This document shows, piece by piece, positions 11,233 to 20,722 of a stretch of DNA of 64,000 bases (positions are counted from its first letter, which is position 1; every line of letters starts with the position of its first letter). The DNA lies in NCBI RefSeq assembly GCF_027409185.1, contig NC_084478.1:84675624-84739623 (forward strand), written 5' to 3'. The notes beneath the pieces are model-generated. The model searched no databases, was not told where the DNA came from, and was given only the letters and a program-made list of their open reading frames with translations. Origin of the DNA: Cynocephalus volans (lineage: Eukaryota > Chordata > Mammalia > Dermoptera > Cynocephalidae). The position numbers were made by a program, and so were the translations under genes.

Positions 11233-11481
11233 AAATTAATATATAAATTCACACACACACATACACACATACACACACAAACCGGGGGGGGGGGGGAAGA
11301 AGATATAACAACCACAATTATTTGAAGTTGATACAACAAGCAAACAGAAAGGACATTGTTGGGGGGGAGGGGGGAGGGAGAAGGGAGGGAGGTTTTGGTG
11401 ATGGGGAGCATTAATCAGCTACAATGTATATCGACAAAATAAAATTTAAAAAAAAAATAAATAAAAAAAAAAAAAAAAAAA
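11233..11481 (+). other. 3'UTR of the full-length L1: CA repeat, G-run, G-rich tract, poly(A)
   Basis: After the ORF2 stop come a (CA)n-like tract (about 11250-11281), a pure G-run (about 11284-11296), a purine-rich G tract (11361-11393) with five or more runs of three or more Gs, AATAAA at 11438-11443, and a tail of A with T interruptions. The G tract can in principle form a quadruplex, a property shared by many mammalian L1 3'UTRs. Confidence 0.85.
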
Positions 11482-11795
11482 AATTTACTTTTTTCTTAAC
11501 TGACCCATGATAGTTGTATATATTTATGGAGTACAATGTGATATTTGGGAACATTTTTACAGTGTTCAATGATCATATCAGTGTGTTTAGCATATCCATC
11601 TCCTCAAATATTTGTCACCTCTTTGTGATGGGAACATTCAACATCTTCTCAGCTAGCTACTTGGAGTTATACAGTAATTTGTTGTTGGCTGTAGTCTTCT
11701 TATATTACTATAGAATACTGGATCTTACTCTTCCGATCTCTCTACATTTTTGTACCCATTGACTACCCTCCCCCATCACTCTCTTCCTTCTACCC
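11482..11795 (-). mobile_element. Old L1 3'UTR inserted in the MaLR LTR (second part)
   Basis: Starts with the right copy of the 15-bp duplication and continues old L1 3'UTR text in reverse ('ttgtatatatttatggagta...' to a C-rich run). It ends at the right copy of the 13-bp duplication at 11796. Confidence 0.65.
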
Positions 11796-11988
11796 CCTTC
11801 TGCCTTCTGCATTGTGAGTACACAGCATTCCTTCCCTCTGATGATGCAGCCCTCACCAGACACTAAATATCAATGCCTTGCTTGATCTTGAACTCTCAGC
11901 CTCTAGAACTGTGAGACAGAAATTTCTGTTTTTTATAAATTGTTCAGTCTCAGGTATTCTGTTGTAGCAGCACAAATGGACTAAGACA
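11796..11988 (+). mobile_element. MaLR 5' LTR, second part
   Basis: It continues the LTR begun at 4675: 'ccagacactaaatatcaatg', 'ctctagaactgtgagacaga', and an end in '...ggactaagaca', the usual MaLR LTR terminus. The internal region follows directly. Confidence 0.7.
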
Positions 11989-12490
11989 GAAATTGGTACT
12001 GAGAGTGAGGTGTTGCTATAATACTCAAAAATGTGGATGCAGGTTTAGAACTGGGTAATGGGTAGAGGCTGGAACAGTCTTAAAGTGCATGCTGGACAAA
12101 GCATATATTGCCATGAGAGGAGCATTAAGGGCAATTCTAGTGAGGGTTCAGAATAAGAGAAGAGTTGTAGGGAAAGCCTTTCTTCTTAGAGGTTACTTAA
12201 GTGGTTGTGAACAGAATGTTGGTAGGAATAAGGACAGTGAAGACTATTTTGATGATGTCTCAGATGGAAATTAAGAACAAGGTATTGGAAACTGGAGGAA
12301 AGGCCAGCATTCTTAAAAAGTGGCAAAGAACTTGGCTGAATTGTGTCCATGTACTAGTACTTTGTAGAAGGCATAATTTAAGAGTCATGAACTAGGATAT
12401 TTGGTAGAAGAAATATCTAAGCAAAATGTTAATGTGCTGCATGGCTCTCTTAACTGCTTACAAAAAAATACAAAAAGAGAGAAATGAATT
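11989..12490 (+). mobile_element. MaLR internal region (MST/THE1-int-like), truncated
   Basis: Starts 'gaaattggtactgagagtga', the usual junction after a MaLR LTR, and continues 'gtttagaactgggtaatggg' and similar non-coding internal text. It breaks off near 12490, where minus-strand L1 ORF1 begins without any L1 3' end. A later deletion therefore removed the rest of the internal region together with most of that L1. No retroviral coding capacity remains. Confidence 0.65.
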
Positions 12491-14285
12491 AAGGTTCAGG
12501 TTCAGGACTCCTTTGAGGATTTCTTGTAGGGCTGGCCATGTGGTGGTAAACTCTCGTAGTTTTTGTTTGTCTGGAAACTACACTAATTCTCCCTCATTTC
12601 TGAAGGATAGCCTTGCTGGGTATAGCATTATTGGCCAGCAGTTTTTTTTTTCTTTTAATATTTTTAATATATCATCTGATTTTCTTCTGGCATGTGGAGT
12701 TTCTGTTGAGAAGTCTGCTGTTATTCTGATGGGGACTCCCTTATAGGTAACTCGATGCTTTTTTCTTGCTGATTATAGGATTCTCTCTTTGTCTTTGAGT
12801 TTTGCCAGTTTGACTATAATCTGTCTCAGAAAGGACCTATCTGGTGATCTTTGAGCCTCCTGAATCAAAAGGTCTGTATCTCTTCCTATATCTGGGAAGT
12901 TTTCTGCTATTATTTTGTTGAATATGTTCTCAATGCCTTTTCTTTCTCCTCCCCTTCAGAAATACTGATGATTCTGATGATTGTGTGCTTAAGGTTATCT
13001 ACTATATCTCTTATATTATCTTCACTTTTTAAAATTCTTTTTTCTTGTTGTCTGAGTTATTTTGAAGAGACTGTCTTCAAGATCAGAAATTCTTTCTTCT
13101 GCTTGCTCTAGTCTGCAGCTTAAGATCTCAGTTGTGTTTTTTATTTCATTGAATGACTCCTTCAGTTCCATGAGTCTGCTACTTTCTTTTTTTAAAGTAT
13201 TAATCTATTTGTAAACTTCCTCCTTCATATACAGGATAGTTTTTCTCAGTTCATTATGTCATCTAACTGCATCTTCCTGTATCTCATTGAGTTTTCTTAG
13301 GATTTTTACTTGGTATTCCTGGTCAGTCATTTCAAGGGTTTCCTGCTCTACAGGGTCTGGAACATGAGAGTTATTGTATTCCTTTGGTGGACTCATATTT
13401 TCTTGTCTTTGTTTTTGTTTTTGTATTTCTAGTATCTCTATGCTGATGTCTGGTCATTTGGTAGAGAAGTTGCTTCTTCTATTACTCCCCATCCCTGGAC
13501 TCTGATGGTGACCGTCCTTGTGTCAATGCAGTTAAGTGGTCAGCAGTCCATCTGCCCAATAGCAGTGACTGCTGCAGCTGCTGCTGTGGTAGCAGGCCAC
13601 CCTTGAGGATGTGGCTTCCACATAGCAGTGGTGGCTCCAGAAGTGGTGGGGTGCTTGTGGGATGATGGTGGATGCCTGGTGGTGCTGGTGGTGGTGGCAA
13701 CTGCAGCAGTGGCAGTTTCAGCAGCCACTGGCTTGGCTGCAGTGTCCACAGTGGTGGCCCATGTAGCTACAGTGTCTGTAGCAGCAGCAGGGTTACCCTG
13801 TGGGAGCAGCAGTGGTGCTGGCAGCTGCAACTGCCTCCATTGTGTCTGTGGTGCCCTTGGTGGTGTCTTTGGCAGCAACGGGGTTATGATGTGGGGACAG
13901 CAGTGGTGCCAGAGGCTGCTGCCATCTCCATAGCATTGCAGTGTTCTTGGCACCAGTGGGGTTACTTCATAGTGGTGGCAGTGACACTGGATGCAGCAGC
14001 TGTCTCCCACACATCTGCAGTGTCATTGGCAGTAGCAGGACAACTCACAGCAGCAGTAATGGTAGTGGTGGTTGCAGCTGCCTCCCTCACATCTGCACAG
14101 TCTGCTGCTGCAGCGACAGGCAACCTGCAGGACTGCTGCTCTGCAGGGAGCTGCTCTGCGATGGGTGATGATTCTGGGACCAGACAATGGCTCCAGTGAT
14201 TGCAGCAGTGTCAGTGGTGATGGGCCCATTTCAATCATCTTCTGTGGCACCTCTAGTCCACCATCTTCCCAGAAGTCTGGACATT
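12491..14285 (-). mobile_element. L1 5' portion (ORF1 and 5'UTR), lacking ORF2 and 3' end
   Basis: 12491-13440 is the reverse of L1 ORF1, with the phrases 'aggatttcttgtagggctgg' and 'tgaaggatagccttgctggg'. 13441 onwards is 5'UTR ending near 'ccatcttcccagaagtctgg'. ORF1 carries stops and frameshifts. L1s normally lose their 5' end, not the 3' end, so this reflects a secondary deletion that fused L1 ORF1 to MaLR internal sequence. The 5'UTR contains GCAG-rich tandem units. Confidence 0.7.
13770..14110. repeat. GCAG/GGTGGC-rich tandem units, ~79 bp, in an L1 5'UTR
   Basis: Heads of the type cagtgtcttggcag recur at about 13770, 13840, 13939, 14018 and 14096. Spacings are 70, 99, 79 and 78. The copies are imperfect but share the order 'cagtgt... 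gtggtggcagctgc... ctccc..acatctg'. Confidence 0.5.
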
Positions 14286-14572
14286 CATTAGTATTAAGAG
14301 GTGGGGCCTGAATGAGGTCATTAGGTCATGAGGGCTCCTCCCTTGTGAATGGGAATAGGTACCCTTGCATAGGGGGTTGATGACCAAAGTTTGCTATCAC
14401 TTATTGTTCCATATTTCACCATGTGAGGACACAGTGTTCCTTCACTTTGGAGGATGTGGCCATCATTAGACACCAAATGTCAGTGCCTGGATTTTGAACT
14501 TTCAGCCTCAATAACCATGAGAAATAAATTTCTGTGGTAATGTGTTATATCAGGACAAAATGAACTAAGACA
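14286..14572 (+). mobile_element. MaLR 3' LTR, lacking its first ~50 bp
   Basis: The same family and orientation as the LTR at 4675: 'tattaagaggtggggcctga', 'catgtgaggacacagtgttc', ending 'ctaagaca' at 14572. Its first bases are replaced by the 5' end of the minus-strand L1. The following aggtc (14573-14577) pairs with the diverged gtgtc before 4675 as the provirus duplication. It is therefore read as the 3' LTR of the same provirus. Confidence 0.65.
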
Positions 14573-14735
14573 AGGTCCTTTGCCCATTTTTAATTGGGTT
14601 GTTTTCTTACTCTCGAGCTGAGTTCCTTATACATTTTGAATATTAACCCCTTATCAGATGTCCAGTTTGCAAATATTTTCTCCCATTTTGTGGTTTGTCT
14701 CTTAACTCTGTTGATTGTTTTCTTTGCTCTGCAGA
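14573..14735 (-). mobile_element. Old L1, host of the MaLR provirus (second part)
   Basis: 'aggtcctttgcccattttta' continues exactly where the L1 stopped at 4674. It ends in 'tttgctctgcagaaactttc', where the T-rich 3' end of the next minus-strand L1 begins. Confidence 0.65.
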
Positions 14736-14986
14736 AACTTTCTTTTTTTAAAGAAACATAATTGATTATACATATTTGTGGGGCACAGAGTTGACTATCA
14801 GTATTTGTGTACAATATGTGATGATCAAATCAGGGTAATTAGTATATTTATCATTGCAAAATATAATCATTCTGTGTCCATTAACTAATTTCTCTTAACC
14901 CCTGTCCCCCTCCCCCTTTCCCACCTCTAGTAACCACAGTTCAGTTCTCTCATTCTGCAAGTTCAATGTATTATTGTGAGTCTTCT

Positions 14987-15082
14987 TTCCTTCCTTCCTT
15001 CCTTCCTTCCTTCCTTCCTTCCTTCCTTCCTTCCTTCCTTCCTTCCTTCCTTCCTTCCTTCCTTCCTTCCTTCCTTCCTTCC
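14987..15082. repeat. (TTCC)n microsatellite in an L1 3'UTR
   Basis: About 24 near-perfect TTCC units (GGAA in L1 sense), just downstream of the ORF2 end of the minus-strand L1. It is one of several GGAA-type tracts at the same position in other L1 copies of this window. Confidence 0.95.
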
Positions 15083-15400
15083 TCTCCTTCTCTCTCTCCG
15101 TTTCTCAGCAATAGATCACTAAACATTATACCTACTGTCAAGCTGGAAATTTGTACCCTTTGACCAACTTCCTCCTCTTTCCCAATCCACTTCCCTCCCC
15201 CAGCCTCTGGTAACCACCATTCTACACTCTACTTCTACGAGTTTGATTCTTTTAGATTTCACAAAAAGTGAAATCATGTGGTATTTGTCTTTCTGTGCCT
15301 GGTATATTTTAATTAGCATAATATACTCCAGGTTCATCCATGTTATAGACAATGACCAAATTTCCATATTTTTGAAGTCTGAATAGAATTACATGGTATG

Positions 15401-15480
15401 TATTGTCTTCAAAAAGTTCATGGAAAAATTCATATTATCTTTCAATTCTATTTTTCCATGAGCTTTTTGAAATACCCATA
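15401..15480. mobile_element. Palindromic mariner-like MITE, ~76 bp, with TA duplication
   Basis: It interrupts L1 ORF2 text and is almost a perfect inverted repeat. The left arm ttcaaaaagttcatggaaaa pairs with the right arm ttttccatgagctttttgaa across a loop of about 20 bases. Both edges carry TA (15401-15402, 15479-15480), the Tc1/mariner target duplication. There is no room for a transposase, so it would have been mobilised in trans. The family name is not assigned with certainty. Confidence 0.7.
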
Positions 15481-16591
15481 TATATATATAACTTTATATA
15501 TATCTCACATTTTCCTTCATCTATTATCACATTTTCTTCTTTGTGGACATTTAAGTTGCTTGCACATCTTAGCTATTGTGAACAATGCTTCAAAGGACAT
15601 AAGAATGCAGATATCTCTTCAACATACTGATTTTAATTCCTTTGGACATATTCCCAGAACTGGGATTGCTAGATACTATGGTAGTTTTATTTTTACTATT
15701 TTGAGGAACCTCCATACTGTTTTCCAAAGTGAATGTATTAATTTACATTCCCACCAACAGTGCACAAGTGCTTTCTTTTTTCCAAATTCTCCCCAACACT
15801 TATCTTTCATCACCTTTATAACAGGCATTTTAAAAAGTGTGAGGTGATGTCTTATTGTCATTTAAATTAGCATTTCCCTGAGAATTAGTGATGCTGAGCA
15901 TTTCGTCATATGCCTAATGGCCATTCATATGTCTTCTTTTGAGAAATATCTACTTGGGTTCTTTGCCAATTATTTTTAAAATTAAGTGTTATTGTACATC
16001 TTTGCCCATTTCTAAATGGGTTATTGGTTTTTTTGCTAGTGAGTTGTTTGAGTTTCTAATATCTTTCGGATATTAATCCTTTATTAGATGTAGGATTTGC
16101 AAATATTTTCTTCTAATCTGTGGAATGTCTCTTTACTGTATTGATTGTTTCATTTGCTCTGTACAAACTTTTTAGTTTGATGCAATTCCAATTATATTTG
16201 CTTTTGTTGCCTATGTTTGTAGGATCATATTTGAGAAGTCTTTGCCCAGACCAATGTCATTGAGATTTTCACCTATGTTTCCTTCTAGTGATTTTATAGC
16301 TGTAGGTTTGACATTTAATCTTTAATCTGTTTCAGTTGAATTTTGTTTATGGTGTGAGATGAACATCTATTTTCACTCCTTTGCATATGAATATCCAGTT
16401 TTCCAAGCACCATATATTGAAAGACTGTTCTTTTCCTTGTTCTTGGCACCTTTGTCAAAAATCAATTGAGTGAAAATGAGTAGGTTTATTACCTTGATCT
16501 CTATCTTGTTTCATTGGTCAATATATCTGTGTTTAGGTCACTACCATGCTATTTTGATTATAATTGCTTTATATAATATTTAGAAATCACA

Positions 16592-19500
16592 GATGAATCC
16601 CACTTGATCATGGTATATAATTTTTTTTGTTGTGTACCTGTATTCTGATTGCTAATATTTTTTTGAGGATTTTTGCATGTATGTTGATCAAAGATATTAG
16701 CCTGTAGTTTTCAATTTTTGTTGTATCTTTCTCTGGTATTGGTATCAGAGTGATGTTGGCCTCATAGACTGAGTTTGGGAGAATGGCTTTTGTTTCAAGT
16801 TTTTGGAATAGTTTGCAGAGAATTTGTATTAACTCCTCTTTAAAGGTTTAGTAGAACTCAGCAGTAAAGCCATCTGACCCTGGGCTTTTCTTCGTTGGGA
16901 GACTGCTGATTACTGCTTCAATCTCATTGCTTGCAATTGGTCTGTTCAGGTTTTCTGTGTCTTCTTGGACCCATCTTGGTAATTTGTATGTGTCAACAAA
17001 TTTATCCATTTCCTCCAGGTTTTCAAATTTGTTGTTATATAGTTGTTTATAATCGTCTCTAATGATTCTTTGTATTTTTGTGGTATCAGTTGTAATGTGT
17101 CCTCTTTCATTTCTGATTTTTGCTATTTGGGTCTTATCTCTTATTTTATATAACCCTTGCGAATAGTTTGTTTATTTTGTTTATCTTCTCAAAAAACCAA
17201 CTTTTTGATCCATTAATGTGATACACCACATCAACAAAATCAAGGACAAAAACCATATGATTATCTCAATAGACACAGAAAAATGACTTGACAAAATTCA
17301 ACATCCCTTCATGACAAAGACTCTTTGCAAATTAGGTATAGGAGAAAAGTATCTCAACACAATAAAAGGCATATGACAAACCCACTACCAATATCATTCT
17401 GAATGGGGAAAAATTGAAAGCTGTTCCCTTAAGGATAGGAAAAAGTCAAGGACGCCCACTATCACCACTCCTATTTAACATAGCATTGGAAATACTAGCC
17501 AGAGCAGTCAGGAAAGAGAAAGAAATAAAGGGCATTCAGATTGGAAAAGACAAAGTCAAACTGTCCCTGTGGCAGATGACATGATCCTATATACAGAAAA
17601 ACCTAAAGATGCCATGAGAAAACTCTTAGAGCTGATAAATGATTTCAGTAAAGTTTCAGGATATAAAATCAACATGCAAAAATCAGTAGCTTTTTTATAC
17701 TTCAATAACAAACTACCAGAAAAAGAAATCAAGAAAGCAAGCCCATTTTAAAAAGTCACCAAAAAAAGAAATACCTAGGAATCAATTTAACCAAGGAGAT
17801 GAAAGATCTGTACAATAAGAACTACCAATCACTGCTGAAAGAAATTAAAGAGGACAGAAAAAGGTGGAAATATATTCCATACTTTTGGATTAGAATAATT
17901 AACATTGTGAAAGTATCCATAGTACCCAAAGTGATCTACAGGTTCACTGCAATCACTGTCAAAATACCAATGACATTCTTCACAGAAATAGAAAAAAAAA
18001 AAAAACAACCCTAACATTGATATTGAACAATGAAAGACCCCAAATAGCCCAAGCAATCCTGAGCAAAAAAAGAAAGAAAGGAAAAGCTGGAGGCACAATC
18101 CTCCCTGACTTCAAATTATATTACAAAGTTATAGTAACCAAACCACCATGGTGATGGCATAAAAACACACACTCAGGCAAATGGAATAAAGCAGAGAACC
18201 CAGAAACCAACCCACATACTTACAGCTGACTGATCTTTGACAAAGACAATAAGAACATGCATTGGGGAAAAGATGGCCTCTTCAATAAATGATTCTGGGA
18301 AAACTGGAAATCCTTCTGTAAAAAAAATGAAACTAGACCTGTACCTCTTGCCATATACCCAAACCAACTCAAAGTGGATTAATGACTAAAATACAAGACC
18401 TGAACTATAAAACTCTTACAAGAAAACACAGACATAGGGGAAACACTTCAGGAAGTAGGATTGGGCAAAGACTTTATGAATATGACCCCCAAAGCACAGG
18501 CAACTACAGAAAAAATAAATGGGATTATATCAAACTGAAGAGCTTCTGCAAAACAAAAGAAACAATTAACAGTGTGAAAAGAAAATTTACAAAATCGGAC
18601 AAAATATTTGCAAACTATGCATCCAACAAGGGATTAATATCCAGAATATACAAATAACTCAAACAGCTCAACAGTAAAGAAACAAGTAACCCAATTTTAA
18701 AAATGGGCATAGGAGCTAAATAGACATTTATCATATGAAGACATACAAATGGCCAACAGACACATGAAAAAATCTTCAACATCACTCCTCATCACAGAAA
18801 TGCAAATCAGAATCACACTGAGATATCATCTCACCCCAGTTAGACTGGCTACTATAAAATAGACAGAGAATAACAAAGGCTGGTAAGGATGGGGTGAATA
18901 AGAATATGTAAACATTTCACACAAAAGACCAAGAATAACAAATGCTGGTAGGGATGTGGGGAAAGGGGAACCCTCCTACACTGTTGGCAGGACTGTAAAT
19001 TGGTATAGCCATTATGGTACACAGTATAGAGGTTCCTCAAACAACTACAGACAGAACTTCCATATGACCCAGTAATCCCATTGCTGGGTATGTACCTAAA
19101 AGGAATAGAAATCATCAAGTTGAAGGAATACCTGCACTTCCATGTTTATTGCAGCACTATTTACAATAACCAAGAGTTGGAATCTACCTAAATGTCCATT
19201 GACAGATGACCGGACAAGGAAAATGTGGTATATATACTCAATGGAATATTACTCTGCCATAAAAAAGAATGAAATTCTGCCATTCACAGCAACATGGATG
19301 AACTTAAAGAAAATTATGTTAAGTGAAATAAGCCAGGTATTGAAAGAGAATTACCGCATGTCCTCACTCATAAGTTGGAGCTAAAATAAGAAAGAAAGGA
19401 AGAAAGGAAGAAGGAAAGAAAGATAGAAAGAGAAAGGAAGGAAGGAAGAAGGAAAGAAAGAAAGAATCACAATAATACATTAAATTTTTTAAAAAGATAA

Positions 19501-19725
19501 CAGAACTGTGGTTATTAGAGATGAGTGAGGGGGAGATGGAGGGGAGTTGGCAAGACACTAATTAAGAATTACAAAAATTGATTATGTTTTGTGAACATGA
19601 GTATACCAATTATCCTGATTTGATAACCATATATTGCACACATGTATTGATATACGATTCTGTACCCTACAAATATATATGATCAATTAACCAAAAAAAA
19701 GAAAAGAAAAAAAAGATGGCAAAAA
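16592..19725 (+). mobile_element. Twin-primed (5'-inverted) L1 insertion
   Basis: 16592-17211 is ORF2 in minus orientation, from about residue 557 (HDQVGF) back to the linker near residue 370. At the junction 'gatccattaatgtgatacac' the strand flips, and 17212-19385 is plus-strand ORF2 from about residue 580 (NVIHHINK) to its end. The inverted part stops just short of where the direct part starts (about 15-25 residues missing), as twin priming predicts. The host L1 stops at 16583 and resumes at 19726, with imperfect duplications aaatcacagatg/aaatctggatg. The 3'UTR is purine-rich, with an A-rich tail at 19690-19725. ORF2 has frameshifts and stops. Confidence 0.8.
19389..19466. repeat. GGAA/GAAA microsatellite in an L1 3'UTR
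   Basis: An imperfect array of GAAA and GGAA units (aagaaaggaagaaaggaag...) beginning within 10 bp of the ORF2 stop of the twin-primed L1. Confidence 0.9.
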
Positions 19726-19767
19726 AAATCTGGATGTGTACCTCCAGTTTTCTTTTGCAAAAGATTA
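19726..19767 (-). mobile_element. Host L1 remainder after the twin-primed insertion
   Basis: 'atgtgtacctccagttttct' matches the L1 text expected immediately after 16583 (compare '...tgatgcctccagctttgttc' elsewhere). A further L1 3' end inserted after it. Confidence 0.55.
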
Positions 19768-20115
19768 CTTCTTTTTTATTATTATTTTAATTATCAATAT
19801 ACAATATACTTGATTTTCATGTTCCTTTACCAATTCCTCTGTTTCCTCCCTCCCTCTCTCCCCTCCCCTCTTCAACATCATATCTGTTCACTAGTCTTAA
19901 CAAGTCCAAGGAATTGTGATTGTTGTGTCTTCTTACCCCCACCATTCATTTGTATATTTACTTATTTATTTTTATCAGCTCCCACAAATAAGTGAGAACA
20001 TGCAGTATTTCTTTTTCTGTGCCTGGCTTATTTCACTTACTATAATTTTCTCTAAGTCCATCCATGTTGAAGCAAATGGTAGTATTTCATTCTTTTTTAT
20101 AACAGAGTAGTATTC
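19768..20115 (-). mobile_element. Short 5'-truncated L1 3' end (young type)
   Basis: A T-rich start, then 'atcaatatacaatatacttgattttcatgttcctttacc', the 3'UTR type also seen at 63700 and 54700, then the last ~100 bp of ORF2 in reverse. It is nested in the host L1, which resumes at 20116 after a small loss. Confidence 0.65.
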
Positions 20116-20304
20116 CAATCAATAAGCATGAGGTATCTTTCCATTTTTTGGTGTCCTCTTTAATTTCTTTCATCAGTGTTTTGTAGTTTTCATTGTTGAG
20201 ATTTTTCATCTCCTTAATTAAATTAAAATTTATTTCTAGGTCTTTTACTTTGTTGGTACCTATTGTAAATGGAATTGCTTTCTTAATTTCTATAGCCATT
20301 AGTT
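20116..20304 (-). mobile_element. Host L1 ORF2 remainder (RT/C-terminal linker region)
   Basis: 'aggtatctttccattttttg' and 'tttgtagttttcattgttga' correspond in reverse to ORF2 residues about 800 to 735. It continues the host interrupted at 19767, with about 100-150 bp missing. Confidence 0.55.
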
Positions 20305-20722
20305 CACTAGCCCATGACTCTAGTGACTCAGCCTTTCTTGCTTACTCCAGGAAGAAGCTTTTAAGTGACCCAATGCCTAGGCAAGAGAGGCACTCACTGA
20401 CTACTCTGACATTGAATACAGTCAAAGAAACCACGCAAAGTCTACACTACTGTGCTCACCGGGATCCAAATGTAAAATATTCTACTGAACTGGCACAGTA
20501 GAACACATCTATAGGAAAGAGTCTCTCCATTTAAAAGCTACTCCAGAGAATTAGAAGATGTGACTACTGTACCAAATGCTCAGATATCAATGTAGGGATG
20601 CAAGAAACATGAAAAAACAAGGAAACCTGACACAACCAAAAGAATTTGATACTTCTCAAATATCAGAACCTAAATGAATGGAAATATATGAGATGCCTGA
20701 AAAAGAATTCCAAGTAATAATC
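20305..20722 (+). mobile_element. L1 5'UTR/ORF1-start fragment (plus strand)
   Basis: Carries 'aatgtagggatgcaagaaacatgaaaaaacaagg', the 5'UTR-to-ORF1 transition of an old L1 lineage; the copy at 61180-61230 reads similarly. It is wedged between two minus-strand L1s, so rearranged. Confidence 0.65.

Larger units (their letters stand above)
5124..11481 (+). mobile_element. Full-length L1 with both ORFs intact
   Basis: An autonomous non-LTR retrotransposon of about 6.36 kb: CpG-rich 5'UTR (5124-6236), ORF1 (6237-7217), 187-bp spacer, ORF2 (7405-11232), 3'UTR with CA repeat, G-run and G-rich tract, AATAAA at 11438-11443 and a poly(A) tail. Exact 15-bp target-site duplications flank it. Both ORFs run from ATG to stop with no break, and the duplications have no mismatch, so the insertion looks recent. 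Its target was an older L1 3'UTR itself lodged in a MaLR LTR. It is the only L1 in the window with intact ORFs. Whether it still moves cannot be judged from sequence. Confidence 0.93.
14736..16583 (-). mobile_element. L1 3' end and ORF2 C-terminal part, host of a twin-primed L1
   Basis: The 3'UTR in reverse contains a long TTCC microsatellite. It is followed by ORF2 C-terminal text ('ctttggacatattcccagaa' region) up to the RT/C-terminal area at 16583. It is interrupted there by the twin-primed L1 and resumes at 19726 ('atgtgtacctccagttttct'). A MITE sits in it at 15401-15480. Coding frames are broken throughout. Confidence 0.7.

Noticed and set aside
13672..14199. 175-codon Gly/Ser/Cys-rich frame
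   Set aside because: A product of the GCAG/GGTGGC tandem repeats in a reversed L1 5'UTR.
14966..15163. Leu-Pro-Ser repeat protein
   Set aside because: Translation of a TTCC microsatellite.
14736..19725. Two independent L1s inserted head-to-head at 17211
   Set aside because: The left part switches at 16592 from host L1 to a segment whose coordinates match twin priming, and the host resumes at 19726, so one event explains both.
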